NCBI GenBank assembly: GCA_021234155.1
Contig: JAJEKV010000003.1
Span: 16,724,386 to 16,788,385 of the forward strand
Source: Isoetes taiwanensis
Taxonomy: Eukaryota; Streptophyta; Lycopodiopsida; Isoetales; Isoetaceae
Direction of reading: 5' to 3'
DNA length: 64,000 nucleotides
In this document: positions 10,289 to 23,707 of the stretch, piece by piece
Layout: the number at the start of each line of letters is the position of its first letter
How positions within the stretch are numbered: position 1 is the first letter of the stretch
Made by a program: the position numbers and the translations under genes
Notes under the pieces: generated by a model
What the model was told of the DNA's origin: nothing
Databases searched by the model: none
Seen by the model: only the letters and a program-made list of their open reading frames with translations

Positions 10289-11905
10289 TGTGACGTTTCC
10301 CAAAGACAAAGATACCTGGTCCTAAGACGATATCAGATCGTTGCCACGCGCAGACACGCCATCTCGATTGACGGGTAATGACGTAGCCGAGGAAGTAGCA
10401 CCCTAGGGGGCAACTTGCAAGGTGTGTGCATTTAATTATGGGCACATTTGCTCATGTGCACACTTATCCATGTGTGTGTCAATGTGTACATATTTATCCA
10501 TGTGTACACATTTATCCATGTGGATATCCTAGGCCACTTATTCAATATAAGTGGGGCCACATTCAATTATCCCACATGCCTAGATGGGATAATGGAACCC
10601 TAACCTAACCCTTTGTCTATATAGGTTAAGGAAACCCTAACTTGCCATTTTTCGTCCATAGGGTTTTAGAGCTCTGTTTTGCTTGCTCCAGGAGTCAAAA
10701 CCGCCTCCCAGACTCTGTGTGAGCGATTTGACTCATTAGTTTTCCCTTCTAGCTCCATCTTCGAGCAATTCAAATAGATGGTCGAAGTTCGTAAGGTGAG
10801 GAGCGAGCCAAGGATCAGATTTAGTCAATTTAATAGCCTAAACCATCTTCCGGGTCATTGTACCAAATGGTTTAGCCTATTAAATTGCCCATAGCAGCCC
10901 ATTTAGATTCCTGTGATACTGTGACTCTAACTAAAGAACCTAACTCTATGATATAGATTAGATCTAGTTCTTTAGTTCTTCCGTGATGTATATGGATGAT
11001 GTATCTCCTCGTGAACTCATTGTATTGGGAAGGGGGTAGAGACCCTAAGCCCGGTAGTTGATGCTCCTAGTTAACCTCTAGCACACCGTAGATTCGCCCG
11101 GGTACAAGAACCCCACCTGGTTGTGGGTGAAGGGGCCGACCGGCTTATAAGGAGGTTCGTGTTCGACCCTTGAACCATCCCTCCGGGTGTGTAAGGCCTA
11201 CCGGGATCATTGTGGACTAGGGTTCAATGGCTTGCCACCGAAAGTGTGGGCAAGGCATGGGCTTGACACCGTGGGTGATGCGCCACCCTCCATTGGGTTC
11301 AAGTCGGTCAAGGGCAAAAGGCCCTCTAGTCACCTTAATGAGTCAAAGATGTAGATCTCGAGGGAGTGATCCCTACCTGCCCCATCGGAACTGGGGAGAT
11401 GCAACCCAGGAATAGCCCCTTTGGCTATGCATCCGGCGGGCTACAGTTAGGTCCCAACACTTTTCAACCTACTCTGCAAAGTGTGCATAGGAGGGGCGGA
11501 TGGAGTGGACAACCCTAAGCCATGTTCTTATGCCAGCCAAATCCATTGCCATGAATTCTGTCTGCAATGAACTCTGGAGACCCAAGCCGTCAGTCACCCC
11601 TTGAGTCTGAGCCTTGGATAGGATTTCCCATGTGATGTACTGATCATTGTCTATGCAGATGTGTGATGAGCCACCCTACGAGGTGGTATGTGATATTGAT
11701 GTTGTATACTGACATGTATGTTTACGCTTCCGCAGCTAGGTCGACCCTGAGGGAGACAGGGTAAATGACCCCTTCATTCTTCCCATTAGAACTCATCAAG
11801 GTTGCAGTGATACGCGGAGGGCCGCGTATCGCTGTGGAGCCGGTATGGGGATGAACTCGCTTGTATAATGATGAGTGCACCGTGATATGAGTAGGGGACG
11901 CCACA
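10289..11905 (+). repeat. T1 5' LTR
   Basis: It starts TGTGACGTTTCC and ends GGGGACGCCACA. It includes a short-period repeat around CATTTATCCATGTG (10,430-10,530) and the family block near 11,473-11,525. It is homologous to 22,141-23,702, but its first about 100 bp are clearly different from the 3' LTR. Confidence 0.8.
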
Positions 11906-11907
11906 AA

Positions 11908-11922
11908 GGGTATCGTGAGCAA
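11908..11922 (+). other. T1 primer-binding site (tRNA-Met type)
   Basis: Two bases after the 5' LTR the sequence GGTATC..GAGCAATG resembles the common plant primer site TGGTATCAGAGC. It is read with one small difference at the central CAG. Confidence 0.6.
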
Positions 11923-12114
11923 TGTTCTCTGAGACCAAGAGCAAAGCACCGCCATGCTCCCAAAGAGTACTAACTTGATAGGATTCTCAAACCTCGAAAA
12001 GTGGGAAATTTTTTTCTCATTTTTGTAGTATATGCTAAGCTAGTAACAGTTAAGCAAATTGGAACATAAAAAGACTAAAAACAGTTGAGCCGAATCTTTC
12101 TAAGGCAAGAATGT

Positions 12115-12900
12115 CTCACACGTCGTGCCAGAGCATAAACTAAACTCTAGGTCTTGCCCTGGGTGCATCGTGCGAGACATTAGGCCATAATCACCTTAAT
12201 ACTTGATGAATTTTAAAAAAAGGTAACATGCTAGATCGAGTTTTAGGTAAGAGTTAGTTAATATTAGACCCAAGAAGTGTACGAGCAGATAGAGCGAGAA
12301 ATACAAGAAGAGGAGAGGGCAGAACGAGAGCAGGAGACCAAGGTTCAAGAAGCAGCAGAGCAGAAGCTGGTCCAACATTTTGAAGACTCAACAGCCTGCA
12401 CAATACACGCCAAGAGAGTAACTCTAATGAAGAAAGATATGCATTTAGCCAGTCATATCAAAGGAGAGCCTTATTAATTTCGTAAATGATAAAATTTTGT
12501 TTAATACAAAGTGTTTTTTGTAAATTATAAGTGTATGAAGTTACTTAATTAAGTTGAGTTAGTAAGTTCCAGCTTTTGTCTTAGTCAAAACAGACATTTT
12601 AGACCAATTTGAGAGGATGTCTCACACGTCGCACCAGGACTAAAAACAAAACTTCAGTTTTTGATCTGGGTGCAACGTGTGAGACCTTCATACCTAGACC
12701 ATGTCCAAACTAGACCAAAACACCTCCAAATTGACCAAGTAAGGGGTCCATTCTGCCTAATTCGATGAGACTAGCATGATTTGACCCTTAGATCATCCAA
12801 ATTGGACAAGTTTAACCCAATTAGAGTCAATGTCTCACACGTCGCGCCAGGAGCAAAAACAAAACTTCAGTTTTTGATCTGGGCGCAATGTGTGAGACCT
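12115..12900. repeat. Three copies of a GTCTCACACGTCG inverted-repeat unit
   Basis: Units at about 12,115-12,181, 12,617-12,688 and 12,831-12,900 each begin GTCTCACACGTCG and end with an imperfect inverse ending TGTGAGAC or TGCGAGAC. Each could fold into a hairpin of about 70 nt. Spacing is about 500 and 215 bp. They lie on the 3' side of the minus-strand Gypsy pol, so they may come from that element's LTR or leader. Confidence 0.6.
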
Positions 12901-13495
12901 CCAAACTTTGAACCTCCATAACTTGAGCTACAGAGCTCCAAATCGCCTGAAATTTGTTGCAATAGGACCGTTAGACAGCCTAGAATCCATTTATGACCTC
13001 AAACTAGGCTAGAAATGTCAAACCCCAGCTCAAAATGACCAAAATTGCTCAAACCCTTGAATTGTTTTTCCAAACTGTGGTTTGTTTGTAAATAGAAGCA
13101 TACCCCATTAGTACCTCGCAAGTATTGCTCTCGGCTCAAAGCTGATGCCTTACTCCTAGATAGAAGTGCCCAAGAACACCCCTTTGTTATAGTCATCTAG
13201 ACCTCAGCATAGCAACCCAAGTCCAATTGTTGGTACATCACCTCTGCTCATGCCAAAGGCATAAACCTTGACCTAATTTTGTGTCCTTCTAATAGAGTTT
13301 GGCTTATACAGCCGCCACATTGACACTCCATATTGCCAGGATACCTAGAAAGGAGCTAGAGTCTAGAGCTGCCCAAGTCACTCCATGTGTAGAGATTGGA
13401 CTCCCCCAAACCAACTTTGTTAGGACCTTAGAATATGCCTCAAACATCATGGAGGTTTTGCAAAACAACCCTCATGTCATGCCATACCACACGTC

Positions 13496-15843
13496 CTAAT
13501 GTCCATAGACTTGTAGATTATAGATATGTCTCCAGTAATGCTGCAGACATGCTTCGACATATTTTCTTACATCCCTTTCAAGCTTCGGCCAAAAGAAACG
13601 TCTTTTAACGGTTGCCAAAGTAGCTTGAATTCCTCTATGACCAGAATATGGAGGTTCATGACATTCCTGTATAACCCTCAACCTGTATGCTTGTGTAACA
13701 CAAGTACGATTTCGGTAGAGTAATAACCCATTATGAATCCTGTACTCTGCCAAAGGATCTCTTCCATCCTTTTGTACCTGAGCATATGGAGTAGCAAAGG
13801 AGGGATCACTTAGATATTCTTTTTTCATAGGTTCCAAATCAACAAATTCTGCTACAGAAATAGCTTGAATACTTATCCGACTTAATGCATCTGCAACCTG
13901 GTTCTCCTTCCCAGGCTTATATTCAAGCTGCATCCCTTCAAAATCTTTTATAGTGTCGATGAGCTTTAATTGCCGCGCATTGATAATATCCTGTGTTTGT
14001 ATATGTTTCAAGCTTTGCTGATCGAATCGAGCCACAAATTTAGATCCTATAAGATAATGTCTCCACTTCTTAAGGGCATGAACTAAGGCAATTAATTCTT
14101 TTTCATAAGCACTATACTTTTGCTCTAAAGGTTTGAGCATTCGGCTGACATAAGCTAATGGATGTCCATCTTGCACCAGTACTGCACCAATAGCATTTCC
14201 ACTTGCATCGGAACAAACTGTAAAAGGCTTATTCCAGTCAGGCAGTACCAACACTGGTTCAGTTGCCATACTCTCTTTTAAAATTCGGAAAGCTTCCTCG
14301 GCTTCCGAATTCCAAACAAAGGGAGTATCTTTCTTTAAAAACCTGCTAAGGGGAAGGGTTATTTTTGCAAAATCCTTCACAAATCTGCGATAGTAACTGC
14401 ATAGCTGTACAAAAGATCGTAAGTCCTTCAGGTTTTCAGGCCGAGGCCAATCAATAATAACCCTAATCTTTTCGGGATCCATCCGTATGCCTTCTTTGGA
14501 TATGATATGACCTAAATATCCAACTTCTTGCATAAAGAACCTGCTTTTGGACTCGTTAACAAACAACTTATTTTGCCTTAGAAGGTCAAAAACCTGTTGA
14601 AGATGCTTCTTATGCTCCTCAATAGTTCCACTATATATAAGTATGTCATCAAAGAAGACTACAACACTTTTCCCTAAGACAGGTGCTAGAACTCTCCCCA
14701 TGAGGCGGCAGAAAGTTGCCGGGGCGTTGGTCAGACCAAAAGGCATTACGCGAAACTCATAATGACCAAAAGTTGTTCTGAATGCCGTTTTACCAATGTC
14801 TTCTTCCCTAATTCGGATTTGATGATATCCTGATTTTAAATCAATTTTGCTAAATATGCAAGCTCCTCGTAATTCATCAAATAGGTCATCTGCTCTGGGC
14901 ACTGGAAATTTACCCTTAATAGTCAACTTATTGAGAGCTCTATAATCCACACACATTCTATATCCCTTTTTTTGATAAGAATAACAGGTGCACCAAAAGG
15001 GGAACAGCTTGGCCGTATTAGCTGTCATTCTAACATCTCTGCTATCTGTTTCTCGAGCTCTAATTTCTCAAAATGGCTGACTCTATAAGGTGCCATGTTT
15101 GGAGGTTGAGCGTTTTCTTGCAACTGTATAGCATGATCTTCAGGACGATGAGGAGGCAGATCTAAAGTTTCCTCATCTTTGAAGAGATCGTCAAATTGTC
15201 TCAGGAAACTGTACAGCTCGAGAGGCACCTGTGATGGCGGATCAGAATTTCTCAAGTATATAAAGTATGATTCAACTTCACCCTGTATTAACTTCTTAGT
15301 TTCAGAGTATGTCAGTAGGGGTTCTGCTTGAGATGTGGAATCTGTACACAACTTCAAAGGTTGCCCTTCAACCATTATAGTTACTGTCTTTTCCCTGTAA
15401 TTAGGTCGGGCATCATACTGTTCTCGCCATCCAATTCCTAATATCACATCCATAGTACCTAGAGGAGCCATAATCAAGACTCTTTCTTCAGAGTACTGCC
15501 CTATTTGAATGGGAGCTACCACATATTTGTCACACTGGTTCCTAGGGCCTTTCAAACCTTGAACAACTGTGATCTTTGTTTGCAAATCACAGATAGGTAA
15601 TCCTAACTTATACACCAAGTTCTGCGAGATAAAGTCATGTGTTGACCCATCATCAAGTAAAACAGTCACATCTTGACCTTTTACTGAACCTTTCATCTTA
15701 AACAACCATGCTTCCGAAGACCCTGTATCATCATCTGACATATTCTTTAGGTATGCGATTTGCAGTCTCCCTTTTTCCTGTTCAATAGCTGCAAGCTTTC
15801 CTTTATTCCTCTCTTCTCCTTCCCTGGAAGTTTCGGGTACCAT
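13496..15843 (-). mobile_element. Truncated Ty3/Gypsy pol nested in T1
   Basis: This is a fossil pol segment read on the minus strand, in two long frames. From 15,843 downward it shows a retropepsin (VLLDDGSTHDFIS, near 15,650). An RT follows (YRALNKLTIKGKFPVPRADD; RVMPFGLTNAPATF; VVFFDDILIYS). Then come RNase H (FTVCSDASGNAIGAVLVQDG...YSAYEKELIALVHAL) and the beginning of an integrase zinc-finger region (GHRGIQATLATVKRRFFWP), where it ends. Gag, the integrase core and LTRs are absent, so it is truncated at both ends. The frames are long, so it is fairly young compared with the 1-3 kb remnant. The Ty3/Gypsy assignment is secure; its exact borders within T1 are not. Confidence 0.9.
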
Positions 15844-15859
15844 CTTGCTTGCTTATAGA

Positions 15860-18800
15860 GCCCAAAATGTTGTACGAGAGCCCTTCAAGTAGACCCTTAG
15901 ACTCTAGAATATACGAGCATTGCTTTCGAAGTACAGGGCCAGAGCCACAGAAGAGCTAGAGGCGCAACTTCTTGAAGACATCAAGGTCCCAGCCGATGTA
16001 CAGACAGATAAGGAGAGGAGACCGAAAAGGCAGACTCAAGAGAGGGAAGCACAACGACAAACACCTCAACTGACAAACGAGTAGAACAGGACACCACCGG
16101 CCTATCATCAATCTTCATCAAATGGGAAGAATATTTGGTAACCAACGGCATCAAGAATTTTCTAGATGTCAACCTCCTGGCTACCGCGTCCACGAGTTCA
16201 CATCAGAAAGAGGATCTCGACACCTTCACCAACTCGACGCACACGAGTTTCAAATGGAAGAATACAAGGCAGCAAAATACAGATGCAGGAAGACGTTAGA
16301 CATCGATGCCGCGTTAGCATCACGAGCTAGGGCCAAAGGGCATAACCTTCCGTCGAGGAGATAAGTCATAGCGACACAGGAGCGTATAGAAACCGGAGGG
16401 AAGACAACCACGACCTTGCTGCCAGCAGCTCAAGCGAATGTCATGCAACGTCAACAAAAGGAGCAACCAAGCTAGGCAACCACAAAGCACCTAAGGCTGA
16501 CCCGGACGAGCTTCCAGCTCCCTTGCACTAGCAGGAGAACTTTCATCGGTTCCAAAAAGTAGGAGACCATGAGGGGGAGGAGACACATATCAGGGAACAT
16601 CCCCGACTTGAAGGCCTATATCAGCATTAGGGGCAAGATCAAGGAGGAGAATATTCCGCTCGAACAAGAATTCCGGACCCAGAAACATCGAGAAACCAAA
16701 GGAAGGACGACCTTACTACGTTAGCCAAGGAGTGCAAGACTCGAATGGATAGGACCCAAGGGACAGAGGAGACGACCTAGCCAGCAGGTACAAATCATGC
16801 AAAGGTGACCAGAAGGGGCCATGGTAGGGGCAACGGAGATGACCACACTTCCAGGCACAGGAGAGGCACTTCGGAATGAAACAAAGCCCAAGCAACAGGA
16901 GTCGCACTCAGAAATTCAACCTGCGGAGGAATGACAATGCCTGCCTACCGACCATGATCTCAGAGCTTCGAAGACATTCAAGAATGCTCGACTGCAATAG
17001 CCAGGTGACCCTATTCAAGCGACCAATGGCACCGCACATCGGCAACCTTGCAACGACACACCGCATGTAGGGACGTTGAGCGGTCACCGCATTCCTTACG
17101 ACGGACATACACATTAAGGAGGAGCATTTTTTTCAAGGGATCACATCGATGAACACTCTTCGCAACTTGGGGTGACGAGCTCGGATCAGACATGAAGCTC
17201 AACAATAGTAACAGCATCTCAAGGAATCCCGGAGTCAACCAGAACGAAGAAGATGCAGCAAAACCGAAGAATTAAACGCGATAGGAGGAGGGGAAGCCCT
17301 AAAGGAGTATAAACATTTAAGTAGATCTTCATAGTTGTTTTGGAAAAGTGGATGAATTAAAATCCCAAGGTAAATGCGTATACGCCTATTGTATATCTCG
17401 GGCGTTCACACATATAGTGGAGAAACATGAGTTTAGAGTCATGTTTTACGGATTTAGCGCTTAGATCAGGAAGCTCCTTCACTTCGACTACCAAATAAGG
17501 AAGTAAGGAAGCACAACGATAGCCCAAGATCAAAATGGAAGAGCAAGTACGAGGGAGAAACGACCAGAGCCCAAGCAAACCTTCGACTCCCAACACTTCC
17601 GGAAGTGCCTTCAAGTAGAAGACCGCTCGTCCACCCAATGTCAGAATAAGAGACAACACCGAAGATCATCAGCGCTGCACCAGGACATCGTCAGGGCGCA
17701 ACACTACCTCTTGTGGCAGCAGCATCACTTGACAAACTTATGACACGAGTGGCCTCAACAATAGAAGGAGGAATGACCCGACATCAACGAGCCAACTAAG
17801 AAGGCAACATCTCGACGATCATAATTCCACCTTGTGGTAATATAGGGTGATGCGCTATGACACGTGTATTAGATGGAGATGCACTTACGAAAGGCACTGC
17901 GACGAGGAGATATGCCTTCAACAACTAGGTGATGGCTTCGTCAGGTACTCCTACCAGTAATTAGAAGAGAAGAAGCCGATCATATCTCCGACATGTGGCA
18001 CGTCAAACGCCCAAGGTAGAAGCATTCGACACCTTAACGACAAGGATAGCAACTGAAGCACCTTCGGCAAAAAGAGAGTTCAAGATAATAGCCAGGCTAT
18101 TCAACGACAAGAGTATATCTAAGGCAGGTACTTCTTCAAGTCAAAGGTCAAGCTGCGCAGATATAAGGATCCATCACCCCGACAATATAGCCAGCAGGGA
18201 GGAGAGCCATGATGCTTTACTTGACAGAGAGACCGACATGTATGGAGGGATAAAGGTCAGGAACTGAAAGCTGGAGAAGTGCTAGCAACCGACTTCTTCC
18301 ACGAGCTCCCTAGAGGCAACAGGAGGATCAAAACTGACGAGCACAATCAAAACCACCGGAAGGTACCTCAAGACAAGAAGACGACATAGCACTGAGGAAT
18401 GTGACAATGTCCAAGCCATGTGACCGAGGGGATCAAACAAGGAAGATTGGAAGCTCGATGGAGAAGCAACTAGGTGAGACAAGGCGAGACTTGCATGCAA
18501 CTTGGTGAACCCAAGGATGGACGATTCAAAGAACAACTGCAGAAGAGAACAACTCCAGAAGAGTATAGCCAAAGGAATCGCGCATAGCCTCAAGAGACGC
18601 CTCCAAATAGCTTCAAGTATCATGAAGGGGGGAACAATTACCGCCCGAGAATAGGATCAGGAAGCAGACCGAAATTGTCGAAGCAGCAACGACCAGCACA
18701 CCTTTAGTTAGAATGTGATGCAAAGCGTATTGTGCCATAGCCGACAAGCATCGGAGGGCCCAAGTATATCAAGAAGTTACCCCGGAGTACGAGCTGACGT

Positions 18801-21800
18801 ACAAATAGGAGGATACAGATCGTCAACACCATTGCACCGGGAAGAACACCGATGACATTACTAAGGAGTAGGTGTGCAACTCGAAGGGATGCACAAGGGG
18901 GACCTAATAGCTCTAGTAGTAATTGTAATTATGTAAGCTATATGCTTTGCATATATAGTTCCCTTGTTATTCCTTCCCTCCCATAGCGTAACCGATCAAA
19001 GGAAGAGATGTCAGGCAATTTGCAGGGGTGAAGCAATCAACATCCTCAACACTCTTCAGGCAACAAGGGGACTCGACGTATGAGACGTCGATGGAGTCGA
19101 AGAAACAATATCGGATACAGAGTCGTCCTTTAGCTGCCAAGACAAAGAGTTCAAGATGAAAGATCTCTTTCAACGGCGCCACCTTCAGGCTTTTGAAAAG
19201 CGGCATGGAAGATTTCAAGTGATCAACTACACCATCAAAGCCACCAGCAATGAGAGGCAACCCCTACATCAAGGAAGACCCACCGTCAAGGAGACTGAAG
19301 TATCGAGAGACTCGGAAGAACATTACCTTACTACTTCAAGCAGGCAACGAGTGGATAAGCTTCTAGCAAGCTCAAGGATCTAAGGCCATGGGGCCTAGTA
19401 GGTTAAATGTATGGACGGTAACATCCATATTGGGATTAGAAGGCATTTCCAGATATTCTCCCTGAAAGGATCGCCCCAATATTGAGCTAAGCATCAAGGA
19501 TTGGGAAGGAAATGCATAGGAGTAACTATAATTATACACGATTGTTAACAGACATCCAACATATTGAAACCACTTGGTGAGATTGATCACCTCGCTAAGA
19601 AGGATTCATTGCTAGGATAATTGTTGACCATGTATAAATCTAGTACCTCCAAAAGAATAATCCAACCGAAAGAAAAGAAGTAATCTAGCAAGTCCGGCCA
19701 ACTTGTTACGATGGCATCAATTCGATTGGTAGGAATATTCCAAGAGTTTAAATAACTAAGAAAGGGGGAATCTCTAGAATATAAAAGAATAGTACATGCA
19801 AGGTACATCTAAAATAAAAATTATAGTAATCAAATAGTCTTTTGAGACAAAAGGAATTGTCATGATGACAAAACCTTGTGGTTTAGAATCGTTCTAACTA
19901 AGTAGGTAACCCATAACTATATTGAAATAAATGACAACATAATATGTGCATCCATCTTAGATGGTTATATATGCTAGCTAAGGCTAGTAAATTAATGCGC
20001 TAAGTAAGAAGCGTATAACCTCTTAAGGGGAGAGAATAGATATGACATTGTGTAGAACGTCATTGAAGGGGTGCAGGACCATTTTCTTTTCGAAGAAATT
20101 GGGAGGGCTCAATATTATGATTGAACGTACTTGCATCGAATTGACCGACCCGTAGAATAGAGTTCACTCCGGCAATGGGCGAAGCGAACAGAGCGTAAGA
20201 TAGATAGATACCTTAGTGCTCAGGAGGCCTTCAACGTGCGAGACTGACGTAGTAGCTATCTACACCAATGAAGTGGAGCAAAACTATGGGAGCAATGCAA
20301 CGACCAAGTCATCTCCAAATTACTCGACGCCAGCTTAATGGGTGGATGCGTTCTAGCCTTAGGTAAGGTGTGCGCATGTATTATAAGCTTTAATGTGTCT
20401 TATTGATAAGTTAAATATACACCCTAATAACTGCATAGAAATTGCTGTACGTATATGTATCATAGGGAAAGAAGATAAATAACAACGATAATATGAGGTA
20501 GCATGTTAATTAATCCTTCGCAAGGATGCAATTCCTTCCAAGGATAGCTATATGACCTCGGGGTCCTTATAAATATAAATAGAAAATAGAATTCAGATAT
20601 ACTTAAGTGCATCTTAGGGATATACTTCCAAGGGTAATGCAGGACCCAAGGAAGAGAATAAGAAGCACATATAATTCTTGTGTATGATAATTAAAATCTT
20701 GTTTATGTAACAATAGGTCTAAATCAGGATTATTGTTTAAATAATCGCGATCTAAAAGTCGTTAAATATTGAAAAGCTTAGAGTAAATATAATTGTACTA
20801 TTGGAAGCAATATATCCAATACTACTATAATGTTAATAAAAAAAAAATTACCATAAGGTAATTAATATAATTGCATGCATCAAGGGAAGTTCAGCAGGAT
20901 CATGCAGGGGTCCAAGACTGTAATGTTTACTTAAGACGTTAACAGATGCTAGCCGACATGCAACAGTTAGTGGAGGAAGTACGAAGACATCCCCTAGCAG
21001 CAAGAGGCCGGCAGAAGAACATAGCGACAAGCTCTGCATCGACAAGGTCAAATATGCAGATATGCTCGGCAAGGTCATCTCCGAAGTAATTGGCTCAGGC
21101 ATGTCGATTTATGTCTAGATTAATTTCATGTGTAGTTAAGATTAATCTACGCATGCAGCCTATGCTAGGTATGGGCTGCATGCGTATTTACCGATGATGG
21201 GACCACTACGGTGATCTCTAGGACGTGGTGTAATGTCATTGTAGGCATGACCGCGGTTTTGCTTGAATGAGTTGGAAGGTAGATTAAAAAGTCTACTTCC
21301 GTCCCACGGAAGTAGACGACCTCGAGAGATAAGAGGTCATTCAGGAATGCATTGATAGGAAAGCACCTCTAGTCAATGCCTACGGGGAGGACCCTATCCT
21401 TCACGCCCAAATACGGGAAGGACCCTATCCTCCACGTTTCAGGCAACTAAAGGTGTAGGCATGAGCGTCATATATGCATTATAGGGCGCTGTCTCCCCGG
21501 CCACGATGGAAGAAGCATCCTCTTCCTACGCCGGGAGATTAGTCATGCATTCATGTAGATAGATGGGGTGGTTCCCTTATAACCAACTTTACATTAATAT
21601 TCTAGCGTGTTGTGAATTCAGGAGGCCAATGAGAACGAAGAACCGGCGGGGAGCTGCACCACGAGCACTTGTATAGATAGTTCTAGAGTAGTTGTGATTT
21701 CTACCATTGAAACTAATCGCTTAAATCTTGTGTAAGCTAGTAAATATGTAATTATAGATATTGTAAAATTAATGCAGGATTTCAAGGTGCAAAGACTTGC

Positions 21801-22127
21801 AACACGAATTTTGTTATAACGTGTTGCAAGGCATGAAGAGTACCTTGGAAGTGTAAATTTTGTATGAAATTGATAAACTTTGATAAACTTTGATAAATTT
21901 AAATGTTGTATTAAGTAAGGTTGGTAATTACCTTGCGTTGATGAAGTTACGAATTGATAAGTTATTTGATAATGTAATGACGTAGTAATCCTTTAAAAAT
22001 ATTACCTTAAGGTAATCCTAATAATTGTGTAAGTATAATAGTAATATGTATGAATGCATCAAGTTGATTGCAGGTTAGGAAGATTCCAAGGTGGGGAGAC
22101 CCACGATGCTGCGGACAGCATCATTTC
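15860..22127 (+). other. T1 interior without recognisable genes
   Basis: This is purine-rich on the plus strand up to about 19.4 kb and AT-rich after that. Short fragments look like gag-type charged sequence, but I can name no protease, RT or integrase. The right part (from 20,422) is duplicated at 39,541-41,140. A small tandem repeat GATAAACTTT lies near 21,870-21,900. Confidence 0.5.
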
Positions 22128-22140
22128 AAGGTGGGGAGAA
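22105..22140 (+). other. T1 hairpin and polypurine tract
   Basis: A perfect hairpin GATGCTG/CAGCATC (22,105-22,111 and 22,116-22,122, 4-nt loop) precedes the purine tract AAGGTGGGGAGAA that abuts the 3' LTR. A second copy of the purine tract lies just upstream at 22,088-22,099. T2 has the same hairpin and tract beside its own 3' LTR. Confidence 0.7.
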
Positions 22141-23702
22141 TGTGACGTTCCAGCACAGTATACGGTCCTAAGACGTATACTGTACTGCCTCGTCACGCGT
22201 ACACACCATCTCGATTGACGTGTACGCCGACGTGTAGCCGAGCAAGTAGCACCATAGGGGGCAACTTGCAAGGTGTGTGCATTTAATTATGGGCACATTT
22301 GCTCATGTGCACACTCATCCATGTGTGTGTCAATGTGTATACATTTATCCATGTGTACACATTTATCCATGTGGATATCCTAGGCCACTTATTTAATATA
22401 AGTGGGGCCACATTCAATTATCCCACATGCCTAGATGGGATAATGGAACCCTAGCCTAACCCTTTGTCTATATAGGTTAAGGAAACCCTAACTTGCCATT
22501 TTTCGTCCATAGGGTTTTAGAGCTCTGTTTTGCTTGCTCCAGGAGTCAAAAACCGCCTCCCAGACTCTGTCTGAGTGATTTGACTCATTAGTTTTCCCTT
22601 CTAGCTCCATCTTCGAGCAGTTCAGCAGGATGGTCAAGTTCAGGGCAGGAGGAGCGAGCCAAGGATCAGGTATTTAGTCAATTTAATAGCCTAAACCGTC
22701 TTCCAGTCATTGTACCAGTAGGTTTAGCCAATTAAATTGCCCATAGCAGCCATTTAGATTCCCAGATACCAGACTCTAACTAAAGAACCTAACTCTATGA
22801 TATAGATTAGATCTAGTTCTTTAGTTCTTCTGTGATGTATATGGATGATGTATCTCTGTGAACTCATTGTATTGGGAAGGGGGGTAGAGACCCTAAGCCT
22901 GGTAGTTGATGCTCCTAGTTAACCTCTCTAGCACACTGTAGATTCGGCCTGTGTACAAGAACCCCACCTGGTTGTGGGTGAAGGGGCCAGACTGGCTTAT
23001 AAGGATGTTCGTGTTCTGACTCTTGAACGATCCCTCTGGTGTGTAAGGCCTACCGGGGATCATTGTGGACTAGGTCTAATGGCTTGCCACTGAGTGTGGG
23101 CAAGGCATGGGCTCGACACCCGTGGGGTGATGCGTCACCCTCCATTGGGTTCAAGTCGAATAAGGGCAGTGGCCCTCTAGTCACCTTGAGTCAGCATGTA
23201 GATCTCCTGCCCCATCGGAACTGGGGAGATGCAACCCAGGAATAGCCCCTTTGGCTATGCACACTTTTCAACCTACTCTGCAAAGTGTGCACAGGAGGGG
23301 CGGATGGAGTGGACAACCCTAAGCCATGTTCTTATGCCAGCCAAATCCATTGCCATGAATTCTGTCTGCAATGAACTCTGGAGACCCAAGCCGTCCTTGA
23401 GTCTGAGCCTTGGGTAGGATTTCCCATATGATGTACTGATCATTGTCTATGCAGATGTGTGATGAGCCACCCTACGAGGTGGTATGTGATATTGATGTTG
23501 TATACTGACATGTATATTTACCCTTCCGCAGCTAGGTCGACCCTGAGGGAGACAGGGTAAATGACCCCTTCATTCTTCCCACTGGAACTCATCAAGGTTG
23601 CAGTGATACGTGGAGGGCCCTGTATCAGTGTGGAGCTGGTATGGGGGATGAACTCTTGTTTGTATACGGTGAGTGCACCGTATATGAGTAGGGGACGTCA
23701 TA
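22141..23702 (+). repeat. T1 3' LTR
   Basis: It starts TGTGACGTTCC immediately after the purine tract. Near its start lies a perfect hairpin CAGTATACG/CGTATACTG. Near its end lies another, TATACGGTG/CACCGTATA. It is followed directly by the GCGGT duplication and the resumed copy A exon. Confidence 0.85.
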
Positions 23703-23707
23703 GCGGT

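Larger units (their letters stand above)
10289..23702 (+). mobile_element. T1: large LTR retrotransposon splitting copy A
   Basis: This is a fossil LTR retrotransposon of about 13.4 kb. It has a 5' LTR (10,289-11,905), a tRNA-Met-type primer site, a polypurine tract, a 3' LTR (22,141-23,702) and the target duplication GCGGT (10,284-10,288 and 23,703-23,707). The inside carries no readable plus-strand pol. It holds Glu/Gln-rich gag-like fragments (about 12,280-12,470 and 15,930-16,100) and a minus-strand Gypsy pol fragment. It therefore looks like a decayed or non-autonomous (LARD-like) Ty3 member with another element nested in it. The LTRs match well beyond the first about 100 bp. It predates the tandem duplication, because its 3' part occurs in both units. 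Confidence 0.8.

Noticed and set aside
10289-11905. T1 5' LTR as an unrelated solo LTR
   Set aside because: It lacks its own target duplication, is followed by a primer site, and pairs with 22,141-23,702 through GCGGT.
12115-12900. CRISPR-like array
   Set aside because: Only three units, with irregular spacing and a plant genomic context; they are hairpin repeats of an LTR element.
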